This document shows, one piece after another, positions 49,773 through 58,562 of a DNA stretch of 64,000 nt. Every line of letters begins with the position of its first letter. Within the stretch, counting starts at the first letter, position 1. Under the pieces are notes generated by a model. It had not been told where the DNA came from. It made no database searches and saw nothing but the letters and a program-made list of their open reading frames with translations. Made by a program: the position numbers and the translations under genes. This stretch comes from Pseudomonadota bacterium (lineage in GTDB: Bacteria > Pseudomonadota > Alphaproteobacteria > Sphingomonadales > Sphingomonadaceae), in NCBI GenBank assembly GCA_023400405.1, contig JAEXFD010000027.1, positions 1 through 64,000 of the forward strand, in the 5' to 3' direction.

Positions 49773-51823
49773 ATGCCGTCGATCTCCACCGTCAGGCGCG
49801 GCACGGGCGGTGCGAGCAGCAGGCTGTTGCGCTTGCTGTTCTCCAGCTCGGCGGCGCGCAGCCGGGCATAGCGGTCCTTGGCCGCGGCGGCGGCATCGGC
49901 GCCGTCGCGCAGGATCGTCGGCTTGAGGAAGATGAACAGCGTGCGCTTCTGGTGCTGTTCCTTGCGGCTCTTGAACAATTCGCCGACGATCGGGATGTCG
50001 CCGAGGATCGGCACCTGCTGGCGCGCATCGGTATAGTCGTCGGCGGTGAGGCCGCCGAGCACGATGGTCTGGCCGTTGTCGGCCAGCACCGTGGTGGTGA
50101 TCGCGCGGCGATTGGTGACGAGGTCGGAGGCGGCGGCGGTCTGCGCCGCGGCGATCGACGAGGCTTCCTGGTTGACCTGAAGCCGGATCGTGTCGCCGGC
50201 ATTGACGCGCGGCAGGACGCGCAGCGTGATGCCGACATCCTTGCGCTCGATCGTGGTGTAGGGATTGACGCTGGTCGAGTTGGTGAGGATCGAGCCGGTG
50301 ACGAACGGCACGTTCTGGCCCGACACGAACTCGCCCGCGACATTGTCGAGCACAGTGATCTGCGGGGTCGAGAGCAGGTTGGCGCGGGTCGAGGCGCCGA
50401 GCGCCTGGACCAGGATCGAGAAATCGTCGCCGATGCCGATATTGGCGGTGAGCCCGTTGCCGAGCAGCTTGCCCGCCGGCACGCCCAGCGCCGTCAGGAT
50501 GCCCCCCAGCGAAGGGCCGGCCTGATCGAACGAGGTGCCCGCGCCCTTGACCTGGTTGAGCACCGCGCCGCTGGTGCCGATCTGCACGCCGAGCTGTTCG
50601 GCCTCGTCGCCGGTGATCTCGGCGATGGCCGCTTCGATCAGCACCTGGGGACGGCGCACGTCGAGATCGGTGATCAGCGGCTCGATCGAGGTGATCGCGG
50701 CGGGCGTGCCGCGGACGACCACGGCGTTGAGCTCGGGGGCGGGCTGTACCGTCAGCTCCGGCGTCGCGAAGCCCTTGGGCGTCGGCGTCTGGACGCTCTG
50801 CATCGTCGTGCCGGTGGTGGTGGCGCTCTGCATCGCGCTGCCGATGCCGCCGCTGGTCGAGGCCGCGCTGTTGGGCAAAGCGGAGAGATTCTGGTTGCCC
50901 TGGCTCAGCCGGGCAAAGGGATTCGAGCTGGTGTTGCCCAGGCTGGTGGCGATCGGGTTGTCGGCGCCTTCGCCCTGGCCGAGCACGCCGCGCAGCACGT
51001 CGGTGACCGTCTCGGCATCGGCATAGTTCAGGCGGAACATCCGCGTGATCGGCGTCGCGCCGCCGGGCTGGTCGAGCGAGATCAGCATCTTGCGCGCCTC
51101 GGCGACCGAGGCGGGGGTGCCGCGCACGATCACGGTGTTGCTGCGGCCATCGGCGGCGACGCGGGTGCCTTCGCCGAGCACCGCCTGGAGCGACTGGGCG
51201 ACGTCGGTCGCGTTGCCGTTGCGCAGCGAGAGAGCGATGAAAGTCGCGCCGCTGCCGCCGTCGAGCTGGCGGGCGATCGCCTCGACCCGGCGGACATTGT
51301 CGGCATAATCGGTGATCACGACGGCATTGGGCGTGCTGAGCGGCTCGACGCTGCCGAAGGTCGCGACCAGCGGCCGCACGACGCGGGCGACGTCGGCCGC
51401 GGGCACGTTCTGGAGCCGCACCATCCGCGTCACCAGTTCCTGGCCCGAGGCGCCGCGGCTCGGGATGCCGCCGTCGCGCACCGCATTGGCGGCCGGCACG
51501 ACTCGCCAGGCCCGGCCCGAGCGCACCGCCGAGAAGCCGTTGGCGCGCAGCACCGATTGGAACAGCTCCCAGACGCCCGCCGGCGACAGCGGCGTCGCCG
51601 AGGTGACGGTCACCACGCCTTTCACCGCGGGATCGAGGATCAGCGTGCGGCCGGTGATCCGCGAGATCTGATCGGCGACGTCGGCGATCTCCACGCCGCG
51701 CATGTTGATGACCACGTCGCCGGTGCCGGCGTCCTGCGCCGCCGGCGCGGTCTGGGCGACCGCCACCGAATCGAGCGAGATCCCGGCAAGCGCTAGGGCG
51801 GCGAGGGAAGTGCTGATCTTCAC
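49766..51823 (-). CDS. gspD: Type II secretion outer-membrane secretin GspD
   Basis: GspD forms the outer-membrane channel of the type II secretion system. The 685-residue precursor has a signal peptide, an N0 domain (MRGVEIADVADQISRITGRTLI), N1-N3 repeats with NVRRVEAIARQLD and EARKMLISLDQPG, and the secretin core (VPILGDIPIVGELFKSRKE, conserved in all secretins). A Ser/Asn-rich stretch near 290-340 lies in the N3 region. The start is GTG at 51823. It is the last gene of the minus-strand G-H-I-C-D run. Confidence 0.95.
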   Translation of the reverse strand: MKISTSLAALALAGISLDSVAVAQTAPAAQDAGTGDVVINMRGVEIADVADQISRITGRTLILDPAVKGVVTVTSATPLSPAGVWELFQSVLRANGFSAVRSGRAWRVVPAANAVRDGGIPSRGASGQELVTRMVRLQNVPAADVARVVRPLVATFGSVEPLSTPNAVVITDYADNVRRVEAIARQLDGGSGATFIALSLRNGNATDVAQSLQAVLGEGTRVAADGRSNTVIVRGTPASVAEARKMLISLDQPGGATPITRMFRLNYADAETVTDVLRGVLGQGEGADNPIATSLGNTSSNPFARLSQGNQNLSALPNSAASTSGGIGSAMQSATTTGTTMQSVQTPTPKGFATPELTVQPAPELNAVVVRGTPAAITSIEPLITDLDVRRPQVLIEAAIAEITGDEAEQLGVQIGTSGAVLNQVKGAGTSFDQAGPSLGGILTALGVPAGKLLGNGLTANIGIGDDFSILVQALGASTRANLLSTPQITVLDNVAGEFVSGQNVPFVTGSILTNSTSVNPYTTIERKDVGITLRVLPRVNAGDTIRLQVNQEASSIAAAQTAAASDLVTNRRAITTTVLADNGQTIVLGGLTADDYTDARQQVPILGDIPIVGELFKSRKEQHQKRTLFIFLKPTILRDGADAAAAAKDRYARLRAAELENSKRNSLLLAPPVPRLTVEIDGIY

Positions 51824-51836
51824 GGCAGGGTACTTT

Positions 51837-52637
51837 CTAGCGGAGCGGCACGGTCAGCGTCAGTCGCTTTCCGTCGCGCAGGATCTGGATCTGGGCGGAG
51901 CCGCTCGCCTGGGCGGCGGCGAACGCGCCTTGGGCGGCGGTGGTATCGGAGAGCGGTGTGCCGTTGACCGACTGGATCACGTCGCCGGCGACCATGCCGG
52001 GCGGGCCATTGTCGCCGATGCGATAGCCGCCGCTCACCGGGGTGGCGTCGAAGCGCTGGAGGATGCCGGAGACGCTGGCGACCGGCGCAGCAGGCGCGGC
52101 TGCGGCGACGGGTGCGCCGCCGGCGCTGGTCGTCGCGGCCGGGGCGGGGCCCTGCGCCGCCGCGGCCTGGCGCTGGGCGGGGGTGAGGCTGGGATCGGGG
52201 AAGGCGAGATACTCGTTGCGGCCGCCGTTGCCGAGGATCACCCGGTCGCGCAGGATCGACTGGATCGTCGCGCCGTTGACATTGTCGCCGACATGGAAGG
52301 GCTGGGCCGGCTGGCCGCTCACCGCGATGAACGCGGTCGAGAGCGAGGCGGGAATGGCGGCGATCACGCCCTTGAGCTCGAGCGGCAGGCCGGTCGCCTG
52401 GCCGGCTTCGTCGACCGAGGGCTTGCCGAAGGGGGCGAGCGCCACTGCGGGCGCGATGTCCGGCGCAACGGCGGGGCCGGTGCGGCCCGAGGGCACGGTA
52501 ATCGCGCCGGTGCCGGCATGGCCGGCGATCCGCCAGGTGAGGCCGGCAAGCGCGATCGCCACCGAGACCACCATGGCGCCGGTGAGCAGGTCGAGGCCGA
52601 TGCGCGCCTGGCGCGGGGTGAGCGAGAGAACCGCCAT
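51837..52637 (-). CDS. gspC: Type II secretion inner-membrane protein GspC with PDZ domain
   Basis: GspC connects the inner-membrane platform with the secretin. The 266-residue product has a membrane helix (about 18-38), a homology region (LELKGVIAAIPASLSTAFIA, then VGDNVNGATIQSI) and a C-terminal PDZ domain (GPPGMVAGDVIQSVNGTPL). The ATG at 52637 overlaps the gspI stop codon (TAATG). Confidence 0.9.
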   Translation of the reverse strand: MAVLSLTPRQARIGLDLLTGAMVVSVAIALAGLTWRIAGHAGTGAITVPSGRTGPAVAPDIAPAVALAPFGKPSVDEAGQATGLPLELKGVIAAIPASLSTAFIAVSGQPAQPFHVGDNVNGATIQSILRDRVILGNGGRNEYLAFPDPSLTPAQRQAAAAQGPAPAATTSAGGAPVAAAAPAAPVASVSGILQRFDATPVSGGYRIGDNGPPGMVAGDVIQSVNGTPLSDTTAAQGAFAAAQASGSAQIQILRDGKRLTLTVPLR

Positions 52638-53005
52638 TACGACTTACGGTCGTCCACGAAGCCGTCGAGCGTTGCAAGCGCGCTCTTGTCGGTGCCTTCG
52701 AATATCTGGATGCGGACGCGGCCGATCTCGGGATCGTCGGTGCGGCGGCGATCGACGGCGACGCGCCATTGCCGGCCGAGCATCTCGACCTGATCGCTGC
52801 CCTTCGCGCCGGCCTGGAGCTCGGCCAGGCGGTTCTCGGCGACCCACATCGCAGTGGCGCGGCGTTCGAGGCCGCGGGTCGAATCGATATGCGATTCGAC
52901 CGTGCGCATCAGGCCCACGGTTGCGATGGCAAGCACGGCGAGGGCGACCAGGGCTTCGATCAGCGAGAAGCCGGCCTCCTCCTCAGGGACGGCACGCGGC
53001 CTCAT
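52637..53005 (-). CDS. gspI: Type II secretion minor pseudopilin GspI
   Basis: The 122-residue prepilin has the cleavage site EEAG-FSLIEALVALAVLAIA (Glu at +5) and the short C-terminal domain with MWVAENRLAELQ, a GspI hallmark. GspI, J and K form the tip of the pseudopilus. It overlaps gspH and gspC. Confidence 0.92.
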   Translation of the reverse strand: MRPRAVPEEEAGFSLIEALVALAVLAIATVGLMRTVESHIDSTRGLERRATAMWVAENRLAELQAGAKGSDQVEMLGRQWRVAVDRRRTDDPEIGRVRIQIFEGTDKSALATLDGFVDDRKS

Positions 53006-53481
53006 GCACCGGCGACCTGGAAGGCGCGGACGGTCAGGCCGTCATAGGTCACGCGCCAGCGCTGGCGGCCATTCTCGATCAGCGCCTGCATCGGCCGGCC
53101 CGCGCCATCGACGCCCAGGATCACCGGGGGCCGCGCGTCGAGCGTCATCGTCATGCCGCCGGGGAGCTGGTGGAAAGCCAGCGCCTCGTCGGTGAGCGCC
53201 GCCGTCTTCCCGTCGGCACCGACTGCGGCGAAGCCATAGCCGTGCTTGTTGACGGTGAAAGCGATCATGCGGTCGCCGAGCATCGCATCGTCGGCCGCGG
53301 CCTGGAGGCGGGTGGCGAGGCGATGGGCCTCGGCTTCGGCCGAAGGCGCGCGGGTGACGGCACCCATGCCGAGCGTCACTGCGCCGGCCATCACCGCGAC
53401 GATCGTCAGCACGATCAGGATCTCGAGCAGCGTGAAGCCGCCCTCATCGGGACGGCGCGCCCTGCGTGTCGCCCCCCGCAT
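53002..53481 (-). CDS. gspH: Type II secretion minor pseudopilin GspH
   Basis: The 159-residue prepilin has DEGG-FTLLEILIVLTIVAVMAG and the GspH pattern EAHRLATRLQAAADDAMLGDR followed by beta-strands. It lies five bases after gspG. Confidence 0.9.
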   Translation of the reverse strand: MRGATRRARRPDEGGFTLLEILIVLTIVAVMAGAVTLGMGAVTRAPSAEAEAHRLATRLQAAADDAMLGDRMIAFTVNKHGYGFAAVGADGKTAALTDEALAFHQLPGGMTMTLDARPPVILGVDGAGRPMQALIENGRQRWRVTYDGLTVRAFQVAGA

Positions 53482-53486
53482 CGCGA

Positions 53487-53969
53487 TCAGCCCTTGCCCT
53501 CGATGTCTGCATCCACGCCTTCGCCGCCCGGCTTGCCGTCGCGGCCGAGCGAGCGGATCGTGAAGGTCGCGCCGTCGGACTTATAATCATAGGGCTTGCC
53601 CCAGCCATCGAGCGCCGGCGTGGAGAGATAGCCGCCCTGCGGCCAGCTGGTCGGCACGGGCGGCGTGGTCGGCTTTTCGACCAGCGCCTTCAGCCCCTGG
53701 TCGGTGGTGGGATAGGCGCCATTGTCGAGCCGATAGAGCTTGAGCGCGCCGGCGATCGCGGTGACGTTGCTCTTGGTCGTCGTCGCCCTGGCCTCGTCCG
53801 GGCGGCCCATCACGTTGACGGCGACCAGGCCCGCCAGCACGGCGATGATCACCAGCACGATCATGATCTCGAGCAGGGTGAAGCCTTGTTCGCCCGGCGC
53901 CACGGCATGGCGCTTGCGGTTGATCGCCCCAGGTGCGATGTCACTAAACTGTTTCAAAACTATGCGCAT
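53487..53969 (-). CDS. gspG: Type II secretion major pseudopilin GspG
   Basis: GspG is the main subunit of the pseudopilus. The 160-residue prepilin has a long leader and the site GEQG-FTLLEIMIVLVIIAVLAGL, then KSNVTAIAGALKLYRLDNGAYPT, DGWGKPYDYKS and the Gly/Asp-rich Ca-binding C-terminus (GRDGKPGGEGVDADI). The ATG at 53969 follows GGGG; 53993 is also in frame. It heads the minus-strand half of the locus. Confidence 0.94.
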   Translation of the reverse strand: MRIVLKQFSDIAPGAINRKRHAVAPGEQGFTLLEIMIVLVIIAVLAGLVAVNVMGRPDEARATTTKSNVTAIAGALKLYRLDNGAYPTTDQGLKALVEKPTTPPVPTSWPQGGYLSTPALDGWGKPYDYKSDGATFTIRSLGRDGKPGGEGVDADIEGKG

Positions 53970-54023
53970 CCCAACCCCATGCGTCCTGCCCATGAAGCAA
54001 ATGTGACAACCGGAGTGACCGCA

Positions 54024-55097
54024 ATGGGTTCACCGGACCTTGACGAGCCGCGCGCCGCGGGCATCTGGACGCTGGCGGGCGACCGGCTGATCATAGCTGC
54101 GCCCGGCGGACCCGCAACCATTCTCGTGCCCGGCGAGGCCGTTCGGCTGCTCGCGGTCGACCTGCCGTTGCCGAGCCGCGCCAAGCGACTTGCCGCGCTG
54201 CCCTTCGCGATCGAGGATCTGATCGCCGATCCGATCGATTCGCTGCATCTCGCGCTGGGGGCGGAGATCGCGCCCGGCCGCTATCTGGCCGGCGTGGTCC
54301 GGCACGAGGCGATGGCCGGCTGGGTGGCGCTCGCCGAGGAAGCGGGGCTGGGCGCGGCAGCGATCGTGCCAGACGTGCTGGCGCTGCCGCGGCCCGAGCA
54401 GGGCTGGGCGGTCGATCAGCGCGGCGCGCGCGCGCTGGTGCGGGCGAGCGACGGGACCGGCTTTGCGATCGCGGCGGCGCTGTTGCGGCCGGCCTGGGAG
54501 GCGGCGGGGCGCCCGCCGGTGACGAGCTTGGGCGAGGCGCTGCCTGACGACATGGCGGTGACGAGCGGGCGCGAGGTGGCGCCGGCCGATCCGGCGGCGA
54601 CGCTAGACCTGCGGCAGGGCGCCTATGCGGCGCGGCGCGTGGCGCTGCCCAATCTCTGGCGGCGCTTCGCGATGATCATGGCGGTGGGTGCTGCCGCCCA
54701 TGCGACCATTGCCATCGCCGACACGGTGATGCTGCGCTCGATCGCCGACCGGCGCGAGGCCGAGGCGCGCGCCGCCGCGGCGCTGGCGGGGCCGGGCGTG
54801 CCGATCGGCGAGGATCTGGTGACCAGCGTCACCGGGCTGCTGCCGAGCGGGCCGGGCGCGCCGCCGCCGGCCTTTCTCCAGCTGCTGTCGCGCGTTTCCG
54901 GCGCGCTGGGGCCGCTTTCGGGCGGCATGAGCGTGCGGGCGATGAACTTTGCGGGCAATGTGCTGACGATCGATCTCGATGGCGGGGATGCAGGGCTCCC
55001 TGGGCGGATCGAGGCGGCACTGCGCGGCGCCGGCGTGGCAGGACGCGTGACGCGCTCGCCCGATGGCGCGATCCGGGTTACGGCGAACGCCGCATGA
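54024..55097 (+). CDS. gspL: Type II secretion protein GspL
   Basis: GspL recruits the ATPase GspE to the membrane. The 357-residue protein has an actin-like cytoplasmic domain (about 10-190, with LPLPSRAKRLAALPFAIEDLI), one membrane helix near 215-235 and a ferredoxin-like periplasmic domain with SGGMSVRAMNFAGNVLTIDL. It diverges from gspG across 54 bases and overlaps gspM by four. Confidence 0.9.
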   Translation: MGSPDLDEPRAAGIWTLAGDRLIIAAPGGPATILVPGEAVRLLAVDLPLPSRAKRLAALPFAIEDLIADPIDSLHLALGAEIAPGRYLAGVVRHEAMAGWVALAEEAGLGAAAIVPDVLALPRPEQGWAVDQRGARALVRASDGTGFAIAAALLRPAWEAAGRPPVTSLGEALPDDMAVTSGREVAPADPAATLDLRQGAYAARRVALPNLWRRFAMIMAVGAAAHATIAIADTVMLRSIADRREAEARAAAALAGPGVPIGEDLVTSVTGLLPSGPGAPPPAFLQLLSRVSGALGPLSGGMSVRAMNFAGNVLTIDLDGGDAGLPGRIEAALRGAGVAGRVTRSPDGAIRVTANAA

Positions 55098-55591
55098 GAC
55101 TGATTCTCGCCAAGATGCCTGCGCTCGACGCTGCGCTGATCCGGTTCGACGGCTGGTGGGGCGGGCTTTCGCGGCGCGAGCGCTGGATGGTCGGCGGGCT
55201 CGCCGCGCTGCTCGGCGCCGTCTTCCTCGTCTATGGCCTGATCAAGCCGATCCAGTCGGCACGGGCCTCGGCGCTCGCCGATATCCGCACCTATGAGACG
55301 CTGACCGCCCGCATTCGCGCGGCAGGGACGCTGAGCCCGGCCGCGGCGCCGCGGCGGCAGGGCCCGGCGGCAAGCGTGGTCACCGGCGCGGCGAACAGCT
55401 TCGGCCTCGCCGCGACGACCCAGCCGATCACGGGCGGGGTACGCGCGACGATCGCCGACGGCAGCTACGACAATGTCATGGCCTGGCTCGCCGATCTTTC
55501 GGCATCGAGCACGCTGGCGGTGCGCCGCGTCTCGATCACCCGCGGCAGCCAGCCGGGCCGGGTGGCGGCGAGCGTGGACTTCGCCGAATGA
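55094..55591 (+). CDS. gspM: Type II secretion protein GspM
   Basis: The 165-residue protein has the GspM pattern: WWGGLSRRERWMVGGLAALL with the membrane helix (about 32-52), a helical periplasmic part and a C-terminal ferredoxin-like domain (YDNVMAWLADLSASSTLAVRR). It stabilises GspL. Overlaps with gspL and gspE are four bases each. Confidence 0.9.
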   Translation: MRLILAKMPALDAALIRFDGWWGGLSRRERWMVGGLAALLGAVFLVYGLIKPIQSARASALADIRTYETLTARIRAAGTLSPAAAPRRQGPAASVVTGAANSFGLAATTQPITGGVRATIADGSYDNVMAWLADLSASSTLAVRRVSITRGSQPGRVAASVDFAE

Positions 55592-57075
55592 GCGAGACGC
55601 TGATCCTCGCCGAGACCGATGCGCCGGCGACGCTGCCCTATGGGTTTGCGCGCCGCAACGGCGTGCTGCTGCGCGTCGGCGCGGCGGGGCTCGAATGCGT
55701 CCATCGCGCGGGGGCGAGCCTGGACGGGCTGCTCGAAGTGCAGCGGATCGCGCCGGGCGCCGCCTTCATCGCGCTGCCCGATGCCGAGTTCGACGCGGCG
55801 CTGAGCGCGGCCTATGGCGGCGCCGGGGCGGCGGCGGACATCGACCTGGGCGACATGGACCTGGCCGCGCTGGCCGACAGCGTCTCGGCGGTGGACGACC
55901 TGCTCGACACCCGCGACGACGCGCCGGTGATCCGGCTGATCAACGCGCTGCTGCTCGAAGCGGTGCGTGAGGGCGCTTCGGACGTGCATATCGAGACGCA
56001 GGAGAAGCGGCTGGTCGTGCGCTTTCGCATCGACGGCGTGCTGCGCGATCGGGTGGAGCCGCCGCGCGCACTGGCGCCGCTGCTGGTCAGCCGCATCAAG
56101 GTGATGGCGAAGTTGGACATCGCCGAGCGGCGCGTGCCGCAGGATGGCCGCGTGACGCTGCGCATCGGCGGGCACGATGTCGATGCCCGCGTCTCGACCA
56201 TCCCCACCCAGCATGGCGAACGGGTGGTGATGCGCCTGCTCGAAAAGGGATCGCTCAAGCTCGACTTGGCGGGGCTGGGGATGAGCGAGCGCGACCGGGA
56301 GGTGTTCGGCCGGCTGCTCGAGCGGCCGCACGGCATCCTGCTCGTCACCGGGCCGACCGGATCGGGCAAGACCACGACATTGTATACGGCGCTGACGCGG
56401 CTCAACGACCGCAAGCGCAACGTGATGACGGTCGAGGATCCGATCGAATATGAGCTGGCGGGCATCGCCCAGACCCAGGTCAATCCGCGCACCGACATGA
56501 CCTTCGCGCGGGGGCTGCGGGCGATCCTGCGCCAGGACCCGGACGTGATCATGGTCGGCGAGATCCGCGATCAGGAGACCGCGCAGGTGGCGGTGCGGTC
56601 CGCGATGACCGGCCATTTCGTGCTCTCCACCCTGCATACCAACAGCGCGGTCGGATCGGTGACGCGGCTGATCGACATGGGCGTCGAGCGCTATCTGCTC
56701 GCGCCGATGGTGGTCGGGCTGTGCGCGCAGCGGCTGGTGCGCAAGCTGTGCCCGAGCTGCCGGCGCCAGGACGAGGCGAGCGAGGCCGATTCGCTGCTGC
56801 TCGGTGGCGCGATCAAGCCGGGCAAGAAGCTGTGGCGCGCGGTCGGCTGCGAGGAATGCCATGGCGAAGGCTATCGCGGCCGCGCCGGGCTGTACGAAGT
56901 CGTCGCGGTGGACGAGCGTTTCCAGCAGATGATCCATGACGGCGCCTCCGAGGCCGAGATCGAGGCGCACGCGCGACGCGAGAATCCGAGCCTGCTCGAC
57001 GACGGCGTCGCCAAGGTGCATGCGGGCGTGACCACGGTCGAGGAAGTCGCGCGCGTGGTGAGGGACGAAGGGTGA
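55588..57075 (+). CDS. gspE: Type II secretion ATPase GspE
   Basis: GspE powers pseudopilus assembly. The 495-residue protein has an N-terminal GspL-binding domain (about 1-100), Walker A GPTGSGKTTTLYTAL, Asp box EDPIEYELAGIAQTQVN, Walker B ILRQDPDVIMVGEIRD and a zinc-binding region with CPSC and CEEC. All key residues are present. Confidence 0.96.
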   Translation: MSETLILAETDAPATLPYGFARRNGVLLRVGAAGLECVHRAGASLDGLLEVQRIAPGAAFIALPDAEFDAALSAAYGGAGAAADIDLGDMDLAALADSVSAVDDLLDTRDDAPVIRLINALLLEAVREGASDVHIETQEKRLVVRFRIDGVLRDRVEPPRALAPLLVSRIKVMAKLDIAERRVPQDGRVTLRIGGHDVDARVSTIPTQHGERVVMRLLEKGSLKLDLAGLGMSERDREVFGRLLERPHGILLVTGPTGSGKTTTLYTALTRLNDRKRNVMTVEDPIEYELAGIAQTQVNPRTDMTFARGLRAILRQDPDVIMVGEIRDQETAQVAVRSAMTGHFVLSTLHTNSAVGSVTRLIDMGVERYLLAPMVVGLCAQRLVRKLCPSCRRQDEASEADSLLLGGAIKPGKKLWRAVGCEECHGEGYRGRAGLYEVVAVDERFQQMIHDGASEAEIEAHARRENPSLLDDGVAKVHAGVTTVEEVARVVRDEG

Positions 57076-57089
57076 GCGGGGTCCGAAAA

Positions 57090-57237
57090 TTCCTCCCCGA
57101 GCTTGCCTCGGGGAGGGGGACCATTCGCGTTAGCGAATGGTGGAGGGGTGCGGCGGGTCACCGCCGCTTGTCGCGGCGGCCCCTCCACCACCGCCTTCGG
57201 CGGCGGTCCCCCTCCCCGAGACAAGCTCGGGGAGGAA
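57090..57237. repeat. 148-base nested inverted-repeat element between gspE and gspF
   Basis: The outer arms are a perfect 16-base inverted repeat (TTCCTCCCCGAGCTTG and CAAGCTCGGGGAGGAA). Inside are several further hairpins, for example ACCATTCGC-GTTA-GCGAATGGT and a CCGCC/GGCGG pair. Similar elements are scattered through sphingomonad genomes. The right arm supplies GGGGAGGA, five bases before the gspF ATG, and no other Shine-Dalgarno is present there. Confidence 0.85.
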
Positions 57238-57241
57238 TCTG

Positions 57242-58465
57242 ATGCCGGCCTATTCTTACCGCGCCGCCGATCGGAGTGGCGCCGCGAAGAAGGGGGTGAT
57301 CGAGGCCTCCAGCCCCGCGGCGGCGCGGGCCTTGCTACGCGAGCAGGCGCTGCTGCCGCTCGCGGTGGAGCCGGCGGCGGAGCGACGAACGGGGCTGGCG
57401 AGCCTTCGCCTGCCGGGGTTCGGCGGCGGGCTTTCGGCCAAGACGCTCGCCACGGTCACGCGCCAGATCGCGACGCTGGTCGGCTCCGACATCGCGATCG
57501 AGGAGTCGCTGCGGCTGGTCGCGGCGCAGTCCGAACAGGCGGCGGTGAGTTCGCTGCTGCTCGGGGTGCGAGCGGCGATCCTCGACGGGCGCAGCTTCGC
57601 CGCGGCGCTGGCCCAGCATCCCAAGGCCTTTCCCGAATTCTACCGCGCCTCGGTCGCGGCGGGCGAGGCTTCGGGCAAGCTGCCCCAGGTGCTCGAACAT
57701 CTCGCCGAATTCGTCGAGAGCCGACAGTCGAACGGCCAGAAGCTCCAGCTCGCCTTGCTCTATCCGGCGCTGCTCGCGCTGGTTTCGTGTGGGATGATGG
57801 TGCTGCTGCTCGTCTATGTCGTGCCAGACATCGTCCGCGTCTTCGTTTCCCGCGGGGCGGACCTGCCGCTGCTCACCCGGATGCTGATCGCGCTGAGCTG
57901 GTTCCTCCAGAAATTCGGGCTGTACCTGATCCTGGCGCTGGCGGTGGCGACGCTGTTCTTCGTCCGCTGGGCGCGGGTACCGGCCAACCGGCTGCGGATC
58001 GACCGATTCTTCAGCGAGCATCGCCCGTTCCGCCGCTTCAGCCGCCAACTGAGCGCGGCGCGCTTCGCCGGCAGCCTGGCGACGCTGGTGGGCAGCGCGG
58101 TGCCGCTGGTCGAGGCGTTGCACGCGGCGGCGGCGGTGACGCCGAACCGCTGGGTGCGCGACAAGGCGCTGGGCGTGGCGGCGCGGGTGCGCGAAGGGAT
58201 TAGCCTGCGCGCGGCGATGACCGAGGCTCAGGTCTTTCCCACGATGCTGGTCGCGATCGTCGCCTCGGGCGAGAGTTCGGGGCGGCTGGCCCCGGCACTC
58301 AGCCGCGCCTCGACCGAGCTGGAGCGCGAACTCGACGCGCTGGTCTCCGCCCTGGTCGCATTGGTCGAGCCGCTGGTGCTGCTGGTGATGGGCGGGCTGG
58401 TGTTGATGATGGTGCTGGCGATCCTGCTGCCGATCATCAATCTGAACAACCTGGTCGGGGTCTGA
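57242..58465 (+). CDS. gspF: Type II secretion inner-membrane platform protein GspF
   Basis: GspF is the polytopic platform protein contacting GspE and GspL. The 407-residue product starts MPAYSYRAADRSGAAKKG, has two related cytoplasmic helical domains (around 70-165 and 275-370) and three membrane segments (near 170-190, 220-240 and 375-400), with VYVVPDIVRVFV and ILLPIINLNNLVGV. An in-frame extension through the repeat back to 57137 is low-complexity and rejected. Confidence 0.95.
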   Translation: MPAYSYRAADRSGAAKKGVIEASSPAAARALLREQALLPLAVEPAAERRTGLASLRLPGFGGGLSAKTLATVTRQIATLVGSDIAIEESLRLVAAQSEQAAVSSLLLGVRAAILDGRSFAAALAQHPKAFPEFYRASVAAGEASGKLPQVLEHLAEFVESRQSNGQKLQLALLYPALLALVSCGMMVLLLVYVVPDIVRVFVSRGADLPLLTRMLIALSWFLQKFGLYLILALAVATLFFVRWARVPANRLRIDRFFSEHRPFRRFSRQLSAARFAGSLATLVGSAVPLVEALHAAAAVTPNRWVRDKALGVAARVREGISLRAAMTEAQVFPTMLVAIVASGESSGRLAPALSRASTELERELDALVSALVALVEPLVLLVMGGLVLMMVLAILLPIINLNNLVGV

Positions 58466-58474
58466 CGACCCCGT

Positions 58475-58555
58475 CGTCATCCTGGCGAAAGCCAGGATCT
58501 CAGGCCGCGAGCGAACGGATCGTGACGCGAGATCCCGGCTTTCGCCGGGATGACG
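58475..58555. repeat. REP-like inverted repeat between gspF and gspN
   Basis: The arms CGTCATCCTGGCGAAAGCCA (58475 on) and its counterpart ending GGGATGACG (to 58555) match over 27 bases with two differences, and both differences keep each arm's own hairpin paired. The element lies between convergent gspF and gspN and probably acts as a terminator in both directions. Confidence 0.8.
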
Positions 58556-58562
58556 CTTCGCG

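Noticed and set aside
57137..57241. N-terminal extension of GspF through the repeat
   Set aside because: It encodes low-complexity Pro/Ala sequence from the inverted repeat; the family start is MPAYSYRA at 57242.
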